Positions 1 to 10,466 of a DNA stretch of 64,000 bases are shown one piece after another. Under the pieces are notes generated by a model. The model worked only from the letters and a program-made list of their open reading frames with translations. It did no database searches and had not been told where the DNA came from. The position numbers and the translations under genes were made by a program. Positions within the stretch are counted from its first letter, which is position 1. The number at the start of each line of letters is the position of its first letter. Source of the stretch: Marinimicrococcus sp033875255 (GTDB lineage: Bacteria > Pseudomonadota > Alphaproteobacteria > Geminicoccales > Geminicoccaceae); NCBI GenBank assembly GCA_033875255.1, contig JAWZSN010000012.1, positions 62,001-126,000 of the forward strand. The letters are read 5' to 3'.

Positions 1-900
1 CACGCCGTCGACCGTCTGGGTCACGCGCAGATCGCCGATCAGCGAGCAGAGCATGTAGGCCTCGCTGCGCGAGAGCTTCGTGCGCCGGCAGACATGGTCG
101 ATCATCTCGCGGACCGCCTGCTCGGCGGCACGGTCCAGGTCCTCGTGCAGGCCGATGCTGATGAGATGGGTCGCGTTCTCGGCGAAGGGCCGCTCGAAGC
201 CGAGATCCTTGCGCACGGTCAGGCGGAAGCTGCCGGATAGCCCCGTTTCCAGCGCGGTGACGCAGACCTCGCCGTCGCCCTGCACGCCGTGGCCGTCGCC
301 GGCATAGAAGAGGGCACCCTCGTTGAAGACCGGGAGGTAGAGGGTGGCGCCGGGCTTGAGCTCCTTGTTGTCCATGTTGCCGCCGAAGACGCGCGGCGGC
401 GGCGAGGGGCAGCGGCCCCAGTGCGGCGGGGGTGCCACCGCGATGATCCCGAAGAACGGATCGAGCGGCAGCTCCTTGCCCCAGGGCAGCGAGCAGACAT
501 TGCGCTCGCGGTCGATGCGGGCGTGGACCAGCACCTTCTCGTCGAACTCCTCGGGCAGGGTGCCGGCGAGCGGCATGTGGGCCACATAGCCCCACTCGCC
601 CGGGAACTCGTGCCCGAGAATGTCGATCTGCAGCACGTCGCCGGGCGCCGCGCCGCGCACGGCCACCGGGCCGGTCACGAAGTGGGTGCCGCCGAACCGC
701 TCGCAGCGCTCAAGCGCCTCGCGGTGCCGCGGGTCCACGAGCGAGCCGTCGGCGGGCAGCCGGTCGGCGGTGCCGGCGGGCCAGCTCGTGAGGTGCACCG
801 TGTCGCCGGAATCGATCTCGAGCACCGGCTTGTGGGCAGCATCGAAATGCCCCCAGGCCATGGCCTCGGGAACCGGAGGGATCTCGTGGTGGCGGCTCAT
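1..900 (-). CDS. Acetamidase/formamidase family protein, short type (3' end cut by window edge)
   Basis: The frame opens at an ATG on the minus strand and runs 300 codons without a stop to the window edge, so only the C-terminus is missing. The protein begins MSRHHEIPPVPEAMAWGHFD and carries the family core GDGHGVQGDGEV near residue 200, close to the usual D-x-H-A-x-Q-G-D-G-E metal-site motif but with Gly for Ala. Family members hydrolyse formamide, acetamide or similar amides to ammonia and the acid in the cytoplasm. Short members are a little over 300 residues, so this copy is nearly complete. It lies downstream of, and in line with, a LysR gene that may control it. A second, longer paralogue sits at 45010-46332. 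The substrate is not determined by the sequence. Confidence 0.85.
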   Translation of the reverse strand, partial: MSRHHEIPPVPEAMAWGHFDAAHKPVLEIDSGDTVHLTSWPAGTADRLPADGSLVDPRHREALERCERFGGTHFVTGPVAVRGAAPGDVLQIDILGHEFPGEWGYVAHMPLAGTLPEEFDEKVLVHARIDRERNVCSLPWGKELPLDPFFGIIAVAPPPHWGRCPSPPPRVFGGNMDNKELKPGATLYLPVFNEGALFYAGDGHGVQGDGEVCVTALETGLSGSFRLTVRKDLGFERPFAENATHLISIGLHEDLDRAAEQAVREMIDHVCRRTKLSRSEAYMLCSLIGDLRVTQTVDGV

Positions 901-1106
901 GGAAACACTGCTCTCCCCGATCGGATGGAGTTGCGGCGTGCCGCCGCGAGCGGCCGCGCCGGCGGCACAGTAGAGCGTCTCCCGCTGGGCTGGAACACGG
1001 GGGAAGCTGCAAGATCGGCACGGCCACGCGGGGACGCCGCGCGCGGATCGCGTCTCCTGTTTCCGATCGGTCGGCCGCGCGCCTGGCGCAACCCCGACGG
1101 CGCCAC

Positions 1107-2009
1107 TCAGGGCGGTTCCAGGAACTCGATGGTTCCCAGGACCTGACGGGCCGCCTTGATGACGGCTCCCACCGCGGCAATGCCGTCGTCGACCCGGTAG
1201 ACAGCGTGGACCGTGCTTTTTTCCACCGGCGGGCGGCTGGCGAGCAGATCGACCCTGCCGGCCGCCGCGTCAGCGTCGATCATCTTGCGCGGCAGGAAGC
1301 CGACCGCCACGCCGGCTGCCACCAAGTGCGCGATCACCGTGACGCTGTTGCAGTAGGAGAGCCGCAGCGGCTCCAGCCCGGCACTGCGGAACCAGGCATT
1401 GATCTGGCGAAACATGGGAGCCGGATGCGGGTTGCTGATGATCGGCAGATGACGAATGTCGGCCGGGCGGATGGCAGAGCCGAGCCGCCATTTCGGCGCG
1501 GCAACCCAGCTGTTCTCCTGGACGCCCAGCGGCAGCAGCCGCAGCCGCGGATCACCTGACGGGTTGATCGCGAAGGCGAGGTCGAGCCGGCGCTCGCGCA
1601 CCTCCTGCTCCAGCATCGAGCTGGTCGAGACCACCGTCTCGAGCCGCAGCGCCGCATGGTCCCGGCCCAGCAGCTGCAGGAGGGTGGGCAGGCAGACCAG
1701 CGCGAAGGTCTCGGCAAAGCCGACCCGCACGACCCCGCGCACCTCGCCGTCGCGGCCGATGCGATCCTGGATGCGCCCAACCTCGGCCAGGATGGCGCTC
1801 GCGTGCTCGAGCAGGGCCACCCCATCATGGCCGAGCTGCAGGCCACGGCCGACCCGTTCGAAGAGCTTGGTGCCGATCGCCGCCTCGAGGTCGCGCAGCC
1901 GCAGCGAGACCGTAGGCTGCGCCAGGTTGAGCTGGCGCGCGGCCTGCTGGACCGACCCCAAGCGGGCAATCCAGAAAAAAGCCTCGAGCTGGGCCAGCGT
2001 GAAACGCAT
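1107..2009 (-). CDS. LysR family transcriptional regulator
   Basis: This 300-residue protein has the standard LysR layout: an N-terminal winged helix-turn-helix (residues 1-60, with AARQLNLAQPTVSLRLRDLE) followed by an effector-binding domain of the periplasmic-binding type to the end. The length is typical of the family. It is divergent from the TRAP operon starting at 2221 and lies upstream of, and in line with, the formamidase at 1-900, so either unit could be its target; LysR regulators usually control a divergent neighbour. A short dyad at 2040-2057 is a candidate binding site. The inducer cannot be read from the sequence. Confidence 0.9.
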   Translation of the reverse strand: MRFTLAQLEAFFWIARLGSVQQAARQLNLAQPTVSLRLRDLEAAIGTKLFERVGRGLQLGHDGVALLEHASAILAEVGRIQDRIGRDGEVRGVVRVGFAETFALVCLPTLLQLLGRDHAALRLETVVSTSSMLEQEVRERRLDLAFAINPSGDPRLRLLPLGVQENSWVAAPKWRLGSAIRPADIRHLPIISNPHPAPMFRQINAWFRSAGLEPLRLSYCNSVTVIAHLVAAGVAVGFLPRKMIDADAAAGRVDLLASRPPVEKSTVHAVYRVDDGIAAVGAVIKAARQVLGTIEFLEPP

Positions 2010-2039
2010 CTATTGGAATTTCTCATGTAAGTCCGCTGG

Positions 2040-2057
2040 AAAATCAAATTAGATTTG
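2040..2057. promoter_or_regulatory. AT-rich dyad, candidate LysR box
   Basis: AAATC-N6-GATTT forms an inverted repeat 32-47 bases upstream of the LysR start, in the 211-base gap between divergent genes. LysR proteins generally bind short dyads with a T-N11-A spacing in such gaps. The repeat is only five bases per arm, so the assignment is tentative. Confidence 0.35.
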
Positions 2058-2121
2058 CGCTCCTGTCCCGTCTAGCGTTGTCATCGCAGTCCAAGGGTGA
2101 GGCTTCAGAGCAAAGCAAGAT

Positions 2122-2153
2122 GAGGCGGGGCCGACCCGGACCGGCCCCGCCTC
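2122..2153. promoter_or_regulatory. Perfect 12-bp hairpin in the dctP leader
   Basis: GAGGCGGGGCCG and CGGCCCCGCCTC form a perfect 12-base stem around an eight-base loop. It lies 68 bases before the TRAP binding-protein start. No T-tract follows, and no transcript converges here, so it is more likely a leader structure or attenuator-like element than the end of another gene. Confidence 0.5.
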
Positions 2154-2220
2154 GCTGAAAACCCGTTGTAACGGGCACAAGCGGCATGCTCGTTGGCCAG
2201 CGCACAGGGGAGGTCGAGAG

Positions 2221-3285
2221 ATGAGGACGACACTGGGTCTTGCCGGCGGCTGTCTGCTCGCGGCCCTGTTCCTGCCGATCGGCGGCAGCGCAGCCGAGAT
2301 GCCGAGCGTCGATCTCAAGGTCTCGGGCGGCAACCGCACGCAGAACATGTTCCAGAAGGTCTACGGCCCGTTCTTCACCGAGGAGCTGTCGGCCAAGACC
2401 GACGGTGCGATCACCACGACGTTCGGCTCGATCGAGGAGCTGGGCATCAAGGGCCCCGAGGTGCTGCGCCTGCTGCGGCTCGGGATCTTCGACATCTCCG
2501 AGGGCACGCTCAGCTACATGGCCGGTGAGGACCCGCATTTCGACGGGCTGGACCTGCCCGGCGTGGCGCTCGACATCGACACCCAGCGCGCCGCCACCGA
2601 CGCCTACCGGCCAGTTCTGGCGCGGATCATGGAAGAGAAGTTCAACACGAAGCTCCTCTCGATGAGCCCGGTGGCGCTGCAGGTGTTCTACTGCAAGGGC
2701 GACATCGAGGGCCTGGCCTCGCTCGAGGGCAAGAAGGTCCGCACCTTCAACCGGGCCATGGCCGATCTCGTGGAAGCGGCCGGCGCCAGCTCGATCAACC
2801 TGCCCTTCGCCGAGGTCGTGCCGGCGATGCAGCGCGGTGTGGCCGACTGCGCCGTCACCGGCACCTCGGCCGGCAACACCGCCCGCTGGTGGGAGGTGAC
2901 CGATCATCTCTTCACCCTGCCCATGGGCTGGTCGATGACCTTCTTCGGCGCCAACCTGCAGAACTGGAACCGCCTCGACCCCAAGGTGCGCGACTTCCTC
3001 GAGACAGAGTTCGAGGACCTCGAGGACCGGATGTGGGCGCAGGCGAAGGCAGATGTGCAGGACGGCCTGAACTGCAACACGGGCGAGGGCGAGTGCGTCG
3101 ACGGAATCGTCGCCAGCCCGCCGATGACCCTGGTGGCGGTGTCGGACGAGGACCGGACGCTCGGCCAGAAGATCCTCCGCGAGCGGGTGCTGGCGGGCTG
3201 GGCAGAGCGCTGCGGCGCCGAGTGCGCCAAGGAATGGAACGCCACCGTCGGCAAGGTCGCCGGCGTGGAAGCGCCGGTCCAGTAA
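2221..3285 (+). CDS. dctP: TRAP transporter solute-binding protein, DctP family
   Basis: This 354-residue protein opens with a signal peptide (MRTTLGLAGG, hydrophobic core, likely cleavage after GGSAA near residue 25), which sends it to the periplasm. The body matches the DctP/TakP fold seen in tripartite ATP-independent periplasmic transporters, including the central stretch around GKKVRTFNRAMADL and the PAMQRGVADCAVTG region typical of the ligand pocket. It would capture an organic acid or related anion and deliver it to the DctQ/DctM membrane parts encoded next. The gap to dctQ is eight bases. The ATG follows a purine-rich GGGGAGG. Four Cys residues near the C-terminus may form periplasmic disulphides. 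The ligand is unknown. Confidence 0.9.
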   Translation: MRTTLGLAGGCLLAALFLPIGGSAAEMPSVDLKVSGGNRTQNMFQKVYGPFFTEELSAKTDGAITTTFGSIEELGIKGPEVLRLLRLGIFDISEGTLSYMAGEDPHFDGLDLPGVALDIDTQRAATDAYRPVLARIMEEKFNTKLLSMSPVALQVFYCKGDIEGLASLEGKKVRTFNRAMADLVEAAGASSINLPFAEVVPAMQRGVADCAVTGTSAGNTARWWEVTDHLFTLPMGWSMTFFGANLQNWNRLDPKVRDFLETEFEDLEDRMWAQAKADVQDGLNCNTGEGECVDGIVASPPMTLVAVSDEDRTLGQKILRERVLAGWAERCGAECAKEWNATVGKVAGVEAPVQ

Positions 3286-3293
3286 CCCCGTCC

Positions 3294-3884
3294 ATGGCCA
3301 AGCTCGCACGAATGATCAGCGCCGTCTCGCTGTGGATGAGCCGCGCCGGCGGCGCCATGCTGCTGCTGGCGGCGGTGCTGATCTCCTTCGAGATACTCAC
3401 CCGCAAGCTCTTGCACCTGCCCTTCAACGTCGGCACCGAGCTGTCGACCTACGCCCTCGCGGTGGGCGCCACCTGGTCCTTCGCCTACGCGCTCCTGCAG
3501 CGTGCCCATGTCCGCATCGACGTGCTGCAAAAGCTCCTGCCACCGGCCGTCCGCAGCGCCCTGGACCTCGCGGCGATGCTGTCGCTGGCGACGGTGGCGC
3601 TGGTGCTCGCCTGGCACATCGCCGGCACGCTCGCCACGTCGATCAGCCTGGGCGCCAGGGAGAACACACCGCTGGCGACGCCGCTCGCCCTGCCGCAAGG
3701 CCTGTGGCTTGTGGGCATGATCTGGTTCGCGCTGGTGGCGGTGGAGCAGAGCGTGCGGGTGCTGCTGGCATTCGCCGCCGGGGATCATGCGGGGGTCGCC
3801 CGCCTGTCGGCCGCGGCGGGCGTCGAGGAAGAGCTGGACGAGGCGCTCGACGACGTCGCCCGCCGCCTCGGCCGGACCGGCTGA
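3294..3884 (+). CDS. dctQ: TRAP transporter small permease, DctQ family
   Basis: The product is 196 residues with four predicted membrane spans (about residues 15-37, 48-68, 85-110 and 130-155) and an acidic cytoplasmic tail rich in Glu and Asp. This is the size and layout of DctQ, which pairs with the large subunit DctM and links it to the periplasmic binding protein. The start used is the ATG eight bases after dctP; a longer open frame upstream overlaps dctP and is not needed. It sits between dctP and dctM in the usual order, so it is part of one transport operon. Confidence 0.85.
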   Translation: MAKLARMISAVSLWMSRAGGAMLLLAAVLISFEILTRKLLHLPFNVGTELSTYALAVGATWSFAYALLQRAHVRIDVLQKLLPPAVRSALDLAAMLSLATVALVLAWHIAGTLATSISLGARENTPLATPLALPQGLWLVGMIWFALVAVEQSVRVLLAFAAGDHAGVARLSAAAGVEEELDEALDDVARRLGRTG

Positions 3885-3888
3885 GCCG

Positions 3889-5178
3889 ATGGTCCAGACC
3901 TCGCTCCTGCTCCTTCTCGCCCTGCTCGGTCTGAGCCTGCCGGTGGCGGCGGCGCTGATGATCCTGGCGCTGGGCCTCGACCAGATCTTCACGCCGATCC
4001 CGCTCTATCTCGCCATCGGCGAGATCGTCTGGTCGGCCTCGAGCAACTTCCTCCTGGTCAGCGTGCCGCTCTTCGTGCTCCTGGGCGAGATCCTCCTGCG
4101 CTCGGGCATCGCCGACCGGCTCTACGGCTCGATGAGCCACTGGCTGGGCTGGCTGCCGGGCGGGCTGATGCACGCCAATATCGGCGCCTCGATGGCCTTT
4201 GCCGCGACCTCGGGCTCGAGCGTCGCCACCGCCGCCACGATCGGCACGGTGGCGACCCCGCTGCTCGACCGCTACCGCTACGGCGAGCGCCTGTTCCTGG
4301 GCTCGCTCGCCGCCGGCGGGACGCTTGGCATCCTGATCCCGCCCTCGATCAACCTCATCATCTATGGCTGGCTCACCGAGACCTCGGTGCCGCAGCTCTA
4401 TCTGGCGGGTTTCCTGCCCGGCCTGGCGCTCGGGCTGATCTTCATGGCGACCATCGCGCTCGCCTGCCGGATCGTGCCGGCCTGGCGCGGGGTGGCGCCG
4501 CCCAGCGACTGGGCCTCGCGGCTCGCCAGCCTGCCCGGGCTGATCTCGCCCTTCCTGATCTTCGTGATCGTGATCGGCAGCATCTATGCGGGTTTCGCCA
4601 CGCCGACCGAATCGGCGGCCCTGGGCGTCGTCGCGGCCCTCGTGCTGGCGGCTTTCCACAAGCGCCTGAGCGTCCCGATGCTGGTCCAGGCGATCGACGG
4701 CACGATGCGCACCACGGGCATGATCATGCTGATCGTGGTGGCCGCGTGGTTCCTCAACTTCGTGCTCTCGGCGATCGGGCTCGTGAACGCGCTGAACGAC
4801 TTCATCACCGGGCTCGGTCTCGGCCCCGGCGGCATGCTGCTCGCCGTGATCGTCTTCTACCTGGTGCTCGGCTGCTTCATGGAGCCGCTGCCCATGATGA
4901 TCGTCACCGTGCCGGTGCTGACCCCCGTCGTCGTCCAGGCGGGCTTCGATCCGGTATGGTTCGGCATCCTGATCGTGCTGCTCTGCGAGACCGCGATGAT
5001 CACCCCGCCGGTGGGCGTCAACCTCTTCGTCGTGCAGGGCGTGCGCCGGCACGGCTCGATCCAGGACGTGATGCTGGGCGTGCTGCCCTTCATCGCGAGC
5101 CTTTTGATCATGATCGGGCTCATTGTCGTGCAGCCCGATCTCGTCCTCTGGCTGCCGCGCGTCCTGGGAGGTCCTTGA
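3889..5178 (+). CDS. dctM: TRAP transporter large permease, DctM family
   Basis: This 429-residue, very hydrophobic protein has about twelve membrane spans and the family hallmarks, such as the SGSSVATAATIGTV segment near residue 105 and the IPPSINLIIYGWLTE segment near residue 150. DctM is the sodium-coupled translocating subunit of TRAP importers. The ATG lies four bases after the dctQ stop codon, so translation is likely coupled. Length is normal. The gene directly downstream encodes an HD-domain protein, which may act on the imported compound. Confidence 0.92.
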   Translation: MVQTSLLLLLALLGLSLPVAAALMILALGLDQIFTPIPLYLAIGEIVWSASSNFLLVSVPLFVLLGEILLRSGIADRLYGSMSHWLGWLPGGLMHANIGASMAFAATSGSSVATAATIGTVATPLLDRYRYGERLFLGSLAAGGTLGILIPPSINLIIYGWLTETSVPQLYLAGFLPGLALGLIFMATIALACRIVPAWRGVAPPSDWASRLASLPGLISPFLIFVIVIGSIYAGFATPTESAALGVVAALVLAAFHKRLSVPMLVQAIDGTMRTTGMIMLIVVAAWFLNFVLSAIGLVNALNDFITGLGLGPGGMLLAVIVFYLVLGCFMEPLPMMIVTVPVLTPVVVQAGFDPVWFGILIVLLCETAMITPPVGVNLFVVQGVRRHGSIQDVMLGVLPFIASLLIMIGLIVVQPDLVLWLPRVLGGP

Positions 5179-5219
5179 GCCGGCAGCGGGTTTCTGGTTG
5201 CAGTAAAGGAGACGCGGGA

Positions 5220-5894
5220 ATGGCCGAAACCAGAACTGTCGAGCTGCGCGGCAGGCGCATCACCATTGATGATGCGATGCGCGCCGGCATCCTCGAGGAG
5301 ATGCCCGAGATCGCGTGGATCGAGGACGAAGGGCTGCGCCGCCTGGTGACCGACGCCTGGGCCGCCGCGGTCGCCTCCAGCAGCTTTGCGCGCATCGGCG
5401 ACATGAAGCCCTCGGGCAACTACGACTCCATGCCCTTGCGCTCGGGCACCCAGGCCGATCACATCCGCTCGGTGACCCGGCTGGCTCTCAAGACCGCCGA
5501 GGAGATGGCAGGCCTGTTCCCGGCCTTCCGCTACAACCGCGACATCCTGATCGCGGGCTCGCTGTGCCACGACATCGGCAAGGTCTGGGAGTTCGACCCG
5601 GAAAACGTCCGCCGCTGGAAGGCCGATCCGCGCGCCACCGGCATGCCGTCGCTGCGCCACCCCGGCTACGGCCTGCACATCTGCCTCGTCATGGGCCTGC
5701 CGGAGGAGGTGGCGCACTGCGCCGCGGCCCATTCCGGCGAGGGCGACCTCCTCGTCCGCAGCCTCGAGAACACCATGTTGCACTGGGCCGACTACACCTT
5801 CTGGCGTGTCGTCGAGGCTGGCGGCCAGTTCGCTGCGGAGGACACCTGGCTCGACGGCGAGACCTCCGGGCGCAGCGGCGCCCCGCTGCGCTGA
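5220..5894 (+). CDS. HD-domain hydrolase
   Basis: This 224-residue protein carries an HD signature: an upstream His (HIRS, near residue 80), the HD pair in SLCHDIGK near residue 120, a later His in HSGEGD and an Asp in HWADYTFW. HD proteins use these residues to bind metals and cleave phosphate bonds, often in nucleotides. The ATG follows AAAGGAG at good spacing. It lies 41 bases after dctM and is probably the last gene of the TRAP operon, so a link to the imported solute is possible, but the substrate cannot be read from the sequence. It ends seven bases before the convergent RimK-like gene. Confidence 0.75.
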   Translation: MAETRTVELRGRRITIDDAMRAGILEEMPEIAWIEDEGLRRLVTDAWAAAVASSSFARIGDMKPSGNYDSMPLRSGTQADHIRSVTRLALKTAEEMAGLFPAFRYNRDILIAGSLCHDIGKVWEFDPENVRRWKADPRATGMPSLRHPGYGLHICLVMGLPEEVAHCAAAHSGEGDLLVRSLENTMLHWADYTFWRVVEAGGQFAAEDTWLDGETSGRSGAPLR

Positions 5895-5901
5895 GCCTGC
5901 G

Positions 5902-7359
5902 TCAGGCGAGGCGCCTGAGGAACCAGGAGGCGAGGCGGCGCCACACCTCGTCGCCCTCGGCGGCGGTCTCGACGTCGTTGTTGAGGTTGGGGTTGTCGTT
6001 GACCTCGATGACGAAGACGCCGCGCTCGTTCTGCTTGATGTCGACCCCGTAGAGCCCGTTGCCGATCAGCCGGGCGGCCTTCACGCCGATTCGGACCACC
6101 TCGGGCGGCGCGTCCTCGAGGGACACCACGGCAAAGCCGCCCTCGACGGCGCGGCCGCTCTCCTTGTGATGAACGATCTGCCAGTGCTTGGGCGCCATCT
6201 TGTACTGGGTGATGAACAGCGGCTCGCCGTCCAGCACGCCGACCCGCCAGTCATAGGCGGTGGGCATGAACTCCTGGGCCAGGATGAGGTCGGAATCCTC
6301 CAGCATCCCGCGCACCTGGCGCTCCAGCTCGGCACGGCTGCCGACCTTGGTGACACCGCGCGAGAAGGAGCCGTCGGGAATCTTGAGGACCATCGGGAAG
6401 GGGAGCTGCCGGCACAGCTCGTCCAGCTCGCGGACGCTCGAGATCACCACCGTCAGCGGCGAGGGCACGCCGTTGGCCTGCAGCAGCTCGGCCAGATAGA
6501 CCTTGTTGGTGCAGCGCATGATCGACGTCGGATCGTCGATCACCGGAATGCCCTCCTGCTCGGCGCGCTTGGCGAAGCGGAAGGTGTGGTGATCGATGTT
6601 GGTGGTCTCGCGCAGCCACAGCGCGTCGAACTCGGGGACCCGGTCGAGATCCTTCTTGCCGATCACCTCGACGCCGAGGCCCATCCCCTCGGCGATGCGC
6701 GCGAAGTGACGAAGGCTCGCGGTCTCGGTGGGCGGCAGCTTGTCCTTGGGGTCGTGCAGCACGCCCAGGGTGAAGCGCGGCGCCGGGCGCGCCTTGGGCG
6801 AGCGCCAGCGGCTCTTGAAGAGCGCGCGGACCGCCTGGGCGAGCTGCGCCTTGCCCTCGGGCCCGAGCTCGTTGACGCCTACCGGGGCGAGCTTCCTGAC
6901 CCGCCACCAATCGCCCGCCTGCACCATCACCTCGACGATCGGGCAGCGAAACAGGTCGAAGAGCTGGCGCGCGAAGCGCTCGAAGCGCGGATCGTCGCAA
7001 TGGCCGAGGCAGATCAGCAGGCGGAACGAGTGGGCCGGCGGGTCGGCGAGCCGGCGCATCGTCCGGTTGAGCGTCTCCTCGAGGTCGGGCAGCGCGTAGC
7101 CGTAGACGTTGCGCCGGGTCAGCTCGAGCACCGTGGTGACCGACGGCAGCACCTTGTGGCCGCGCGCCTCGGCGAGCAGCGAGCAGTAATAGCCCAGCGT
7201 CTGGTAGCCGTAGCTGCGCGAGAGATTGAGGACCTTGGGCGGATCACGCCGGCTGTTGCGCAGCCGCATGATATAGTCGCGCGTCGTGGCCGCCGGCTGG
7301 TCGGCGAGCTCCTCCGGCAGGTCTGCCAGCCGGTCTAGAACGATGAGCCAGCCGCTCAT
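5902..7359 (-). CDS. RimK-like ATP-grasp protein
   Basis: This 485-residue protein has an N-terminal RimK-like domain (residues about 1-215) followed by an ATP-grasp domain (about 280-480). The latter shows ATP-binding lysines around PMVLKIPDGSFSRGV and metal-binding acidic and Asn residues in VFVIEVNDNPNLN. ATP-grasp enzymes of this kind join an amino acid to a carboxylate, as RimK adds glutamate to ribosomal protein S6. The ATG overlaps the stop of the upstream GNAT gene by four bases (ATGA), so the two are translationally coupled. RimK-like and GNAT genes are frequent neighbours in Proteobacteria, which suggests peptide or protein modification, but the target here is unknown. Confidence 0.85.
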   Translation of the reverse strand: MSGWLIVLDRLADLPEELADQPAATTRDYIMRLRNSRRDPPKVLNLSRSYGYQTLGYYCSLLAEARGHKVLPSVTTVLELTRRNVYGYALPDLEETLNRTMRRLADPPAHSFRLLICLGHCDDPRFERFARQLFDLFRCPIVEVMVQAGDWWRVRKLAPVGVNELGPEGKAQLAQAVRALFKSRWRSPKARPAPRFTLGVLHDPKDKLPPTETASLRHFARIAEGMGLGVEVIGKKDLDRVPEFDALWLRETTNIDHHTFRFAKRAEQEGIPVIDDPTSIMRCTNKVYLAELLQANGVPSPLTVVISSVRELDELCRQLPFPMVLKIPDGSFSRGVTKVGSRAELERQVRGMLEDSDLILAQEFMPTAYDWRVGVLDGEPLFITQYKMAPKHWQIVHHKESGRAVEGGFAVVSLEDAPPEVVRIGVKAARLIGNGLYGVDIKQNERGVFVIEVNDNPNLNNDVETAAEGDEVWRRLASWFLRRLA

Positions 7360-7928
7360 GCGGCATCTCCGCCATCAAGCCGCTTTTCCATGCGCACGCC
7401 GTCCGCTCCGTCCTGGTAATAGCTGGGCAGCCTCTCGAGGCTGCGATAGCCGCACTTGCCGTAGAGCTGCAAGGCGGCGTCGTTGTCCATCCGGACCTCC
7501 AGACGCATTGCCGCGGCGCCTCCCTCGCGTGCCGCCGCCTCGGCCGCCCCCAACAGGGCGCGGCCGGTGCCCGGCGGGGCCACGGCCGGATCGCGGGCGA
7601 GCGAGTAGAGCCGCGCGATCCGGCTGCCCCGGCGCAGCAGGACGAGCGCGTAGCCGCACAAGGCGCCTTCCCCCTCGGCCACGAGGAAGACCGCGCTGGG
7701 CCGGCCCACCAGGCGCCGGAAGCTGCGCCGGCTGAGCCGGTCGCCGGCGAAGATCCGCTGCTCCAGCGCCACCAGCGCCTCGACATGCGAGCCATGCGCC
7801 AGGGCGATGCGGATTTCAGGGGCGCCCGGGAAAGCAGGCGCTTCCCTTCCGCCGCCCGCACCGGCAACATCGGGCTGCCGCCGCACGGCCGGCGCAAGTG
7901 TCTCTTGATCAGAACCGGAGGTTGGCAT
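7356..7928 (-). CDS. GNAT family N-acetyltransferase
   Basis: The product is about 190 residues. The acetyl-CoA binding region is visible as LYSLARDPAVAPPGTGRALL followed by the C-terminal NDAALQLYGKCGYRSLERL, the usual GNAT motif A and B order of RimI-type enzymes. The start is uncertain: the ATG at 7928 gives a low-complexity N-terminal tail of about 40 residues and shares its CATG with the start codon of the divergent BMP gene, leaving no room for a separate promoter. A start further inside is possible. It is coupled to the RimK-like gene. The acetylated substrate is unknown. Confidence 0.75.
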   Translation of the reverse strand: MPTSGSDQETLAPAVRRQPDVAGAGGGREAPAFPGAPEIRIALAHGSHVEALVALEQRIFAGDRLSRRSFRRLVGRPSAVFLVAEGEGALCGYALVLLRRGSRIARLYSLARDPAVAPPGTGRALLGAAEAAAREGGAAAMRLEVRMDNDAALQLYGKCGYRSLERLPSYYQDGADGVRMEKRLDGGDAA

Positions 7929-8916
7929 GAAGGGCGGTCTTTCGACGCGTCGTGGCATGATCGCGGGTGCCCTGGGCCTGGGGCTGCTCGCCGCCGGCAC
8001 AGCCGCCGCCGAGCCGGTCAAGGTGGCCGCGATCTATACTGTGCCGGTAGAGCAGCAGTGGGTCAGCCGCATCCACAAGGCGCTCAACGCCGCCGAGGAA
8101 CGTGGCGAGATCACCTATACCTTCTCCGAGAACGTCGCCAACACCGACTATGAGCGGGTGATGCGCGAATATGCGGAGAGTGGCGCGCAGCTCGTCTTCG
8201 GCGAGGTCTTCGGGGTGGAGCGTGCAGCCCGCGGGGTCGCCAAGGACTATCCCGAGACCGCCTTCCTGATGGGCTCGAGCTTCCCGCCCCAGGAGCCGAA
8301 CTTCTCGGTGTTCGACAACTACATCCAGGAATGCTCCTACCTGACCGGCCTGGTCGCCGGCTCGCTCAGCGAGTCGAACCTCATCGGCATGGTCGGCGGC
8401 TACCCGATCCCCGAGGTCAACCGGCTCATGAACGCCTTCATGGAGGGTGCCATGGAGGCCGATCCAAAGACCCGCTTCCTCGTCTCCTTCATCGGCTCCT
8501 GGTACGATCCGCCCAAGGCCAAGGAGGCGGCCTTCGCGATGATCGATGCCGGTGCGGACGTCATGTACGCCGAGCGCTTCGGCGTCTCCGACGCCGCCCA
8601 GGAGCGTGGCGTGAAGGCCATCGGCAACGTCATCGACACCCAGGACGACTATCCGGGCGTGGTGCTGGCGAGCGCGCTCTGGCACATGGAGCCGACCGTC
8701 GAGAAGGCCGTTGCCGCGGTCGCGACGGGCGGGTTCAAGGCCGAGGATTACGGCAGCTACAGCAACCTGCCGGTGGGCGGCTGCACCCTGGCGCCGATGG
8801 ACGAGAAGCTGGTCCCGGCCGAGCTGCGGGCCATGGTGGGCGAGAAGGAGAAGGCGATCCGCGAGGGTACGCTCACCGTCAAGGTCGACGACAGCGAGCC
8901 GAAGTCCACCCGGTGA
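7927..8916 (+). CDS. BMP family ABC transporter substrate-binding protein
   Basis: This 329-residue protein has a signal peptide with twin arginines (STRRGMIAGALGLG) and an Ala-rich cleavage site near residue 28. The mature part matches the basic membrane protein (BMP/PnrA-like) family, with AAIYTVPVEQQWVSRIHKAL at the start. Family members bind nucleosides or nucleobases in the periplasm. The ATG follows GGAGG at five bases. It is the first gene of a seven-gene run that ends in a cytosine deaminase, which supports a pyrimidine or related nucleobase ligand. Its start codon overlaps that of the divergent GNAT gene. Confidence 0.88.
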   Translation: MKGGLSTRRGMIAGALGLGLLAAGTAAAEPVKVAAIYTVPVEQQWVSRIHKALNAAEERGEITYTFSENVANTDYERVMREYAESGAQLVFGEVFGVERAARGVAKDYPETAFLMGSSFPPQEPNFSVFDNYIQECSYLTGLVAGSLSESNLIGMVGGYPIPEVNRLMNAFMEGAMEADPKTRFLVSFIGSWYDPPKAKEAAFAMIDAGADVMYAERFGVSDAAQERGVKAIGNVIDTQDDYPGVVLASALWHMEPTVEKAVAAVATGGFKAEDYGSYSNLPVGGCTLAPMDEKLVPAELRAMVGEKEKAIREGTLTVKVDDSEPKSTR

Positions 8917-8921
8917 GCACG

Positions 8922-10455
<1,534 letters not shown>

Positions 10456-10466
<11 letters not shown>

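Noticed and set aside
2044..3309. Minus-strand frame antisense to dctP
   Set aside because: dctP has a signal peptide and family match; the antisense frame has none.
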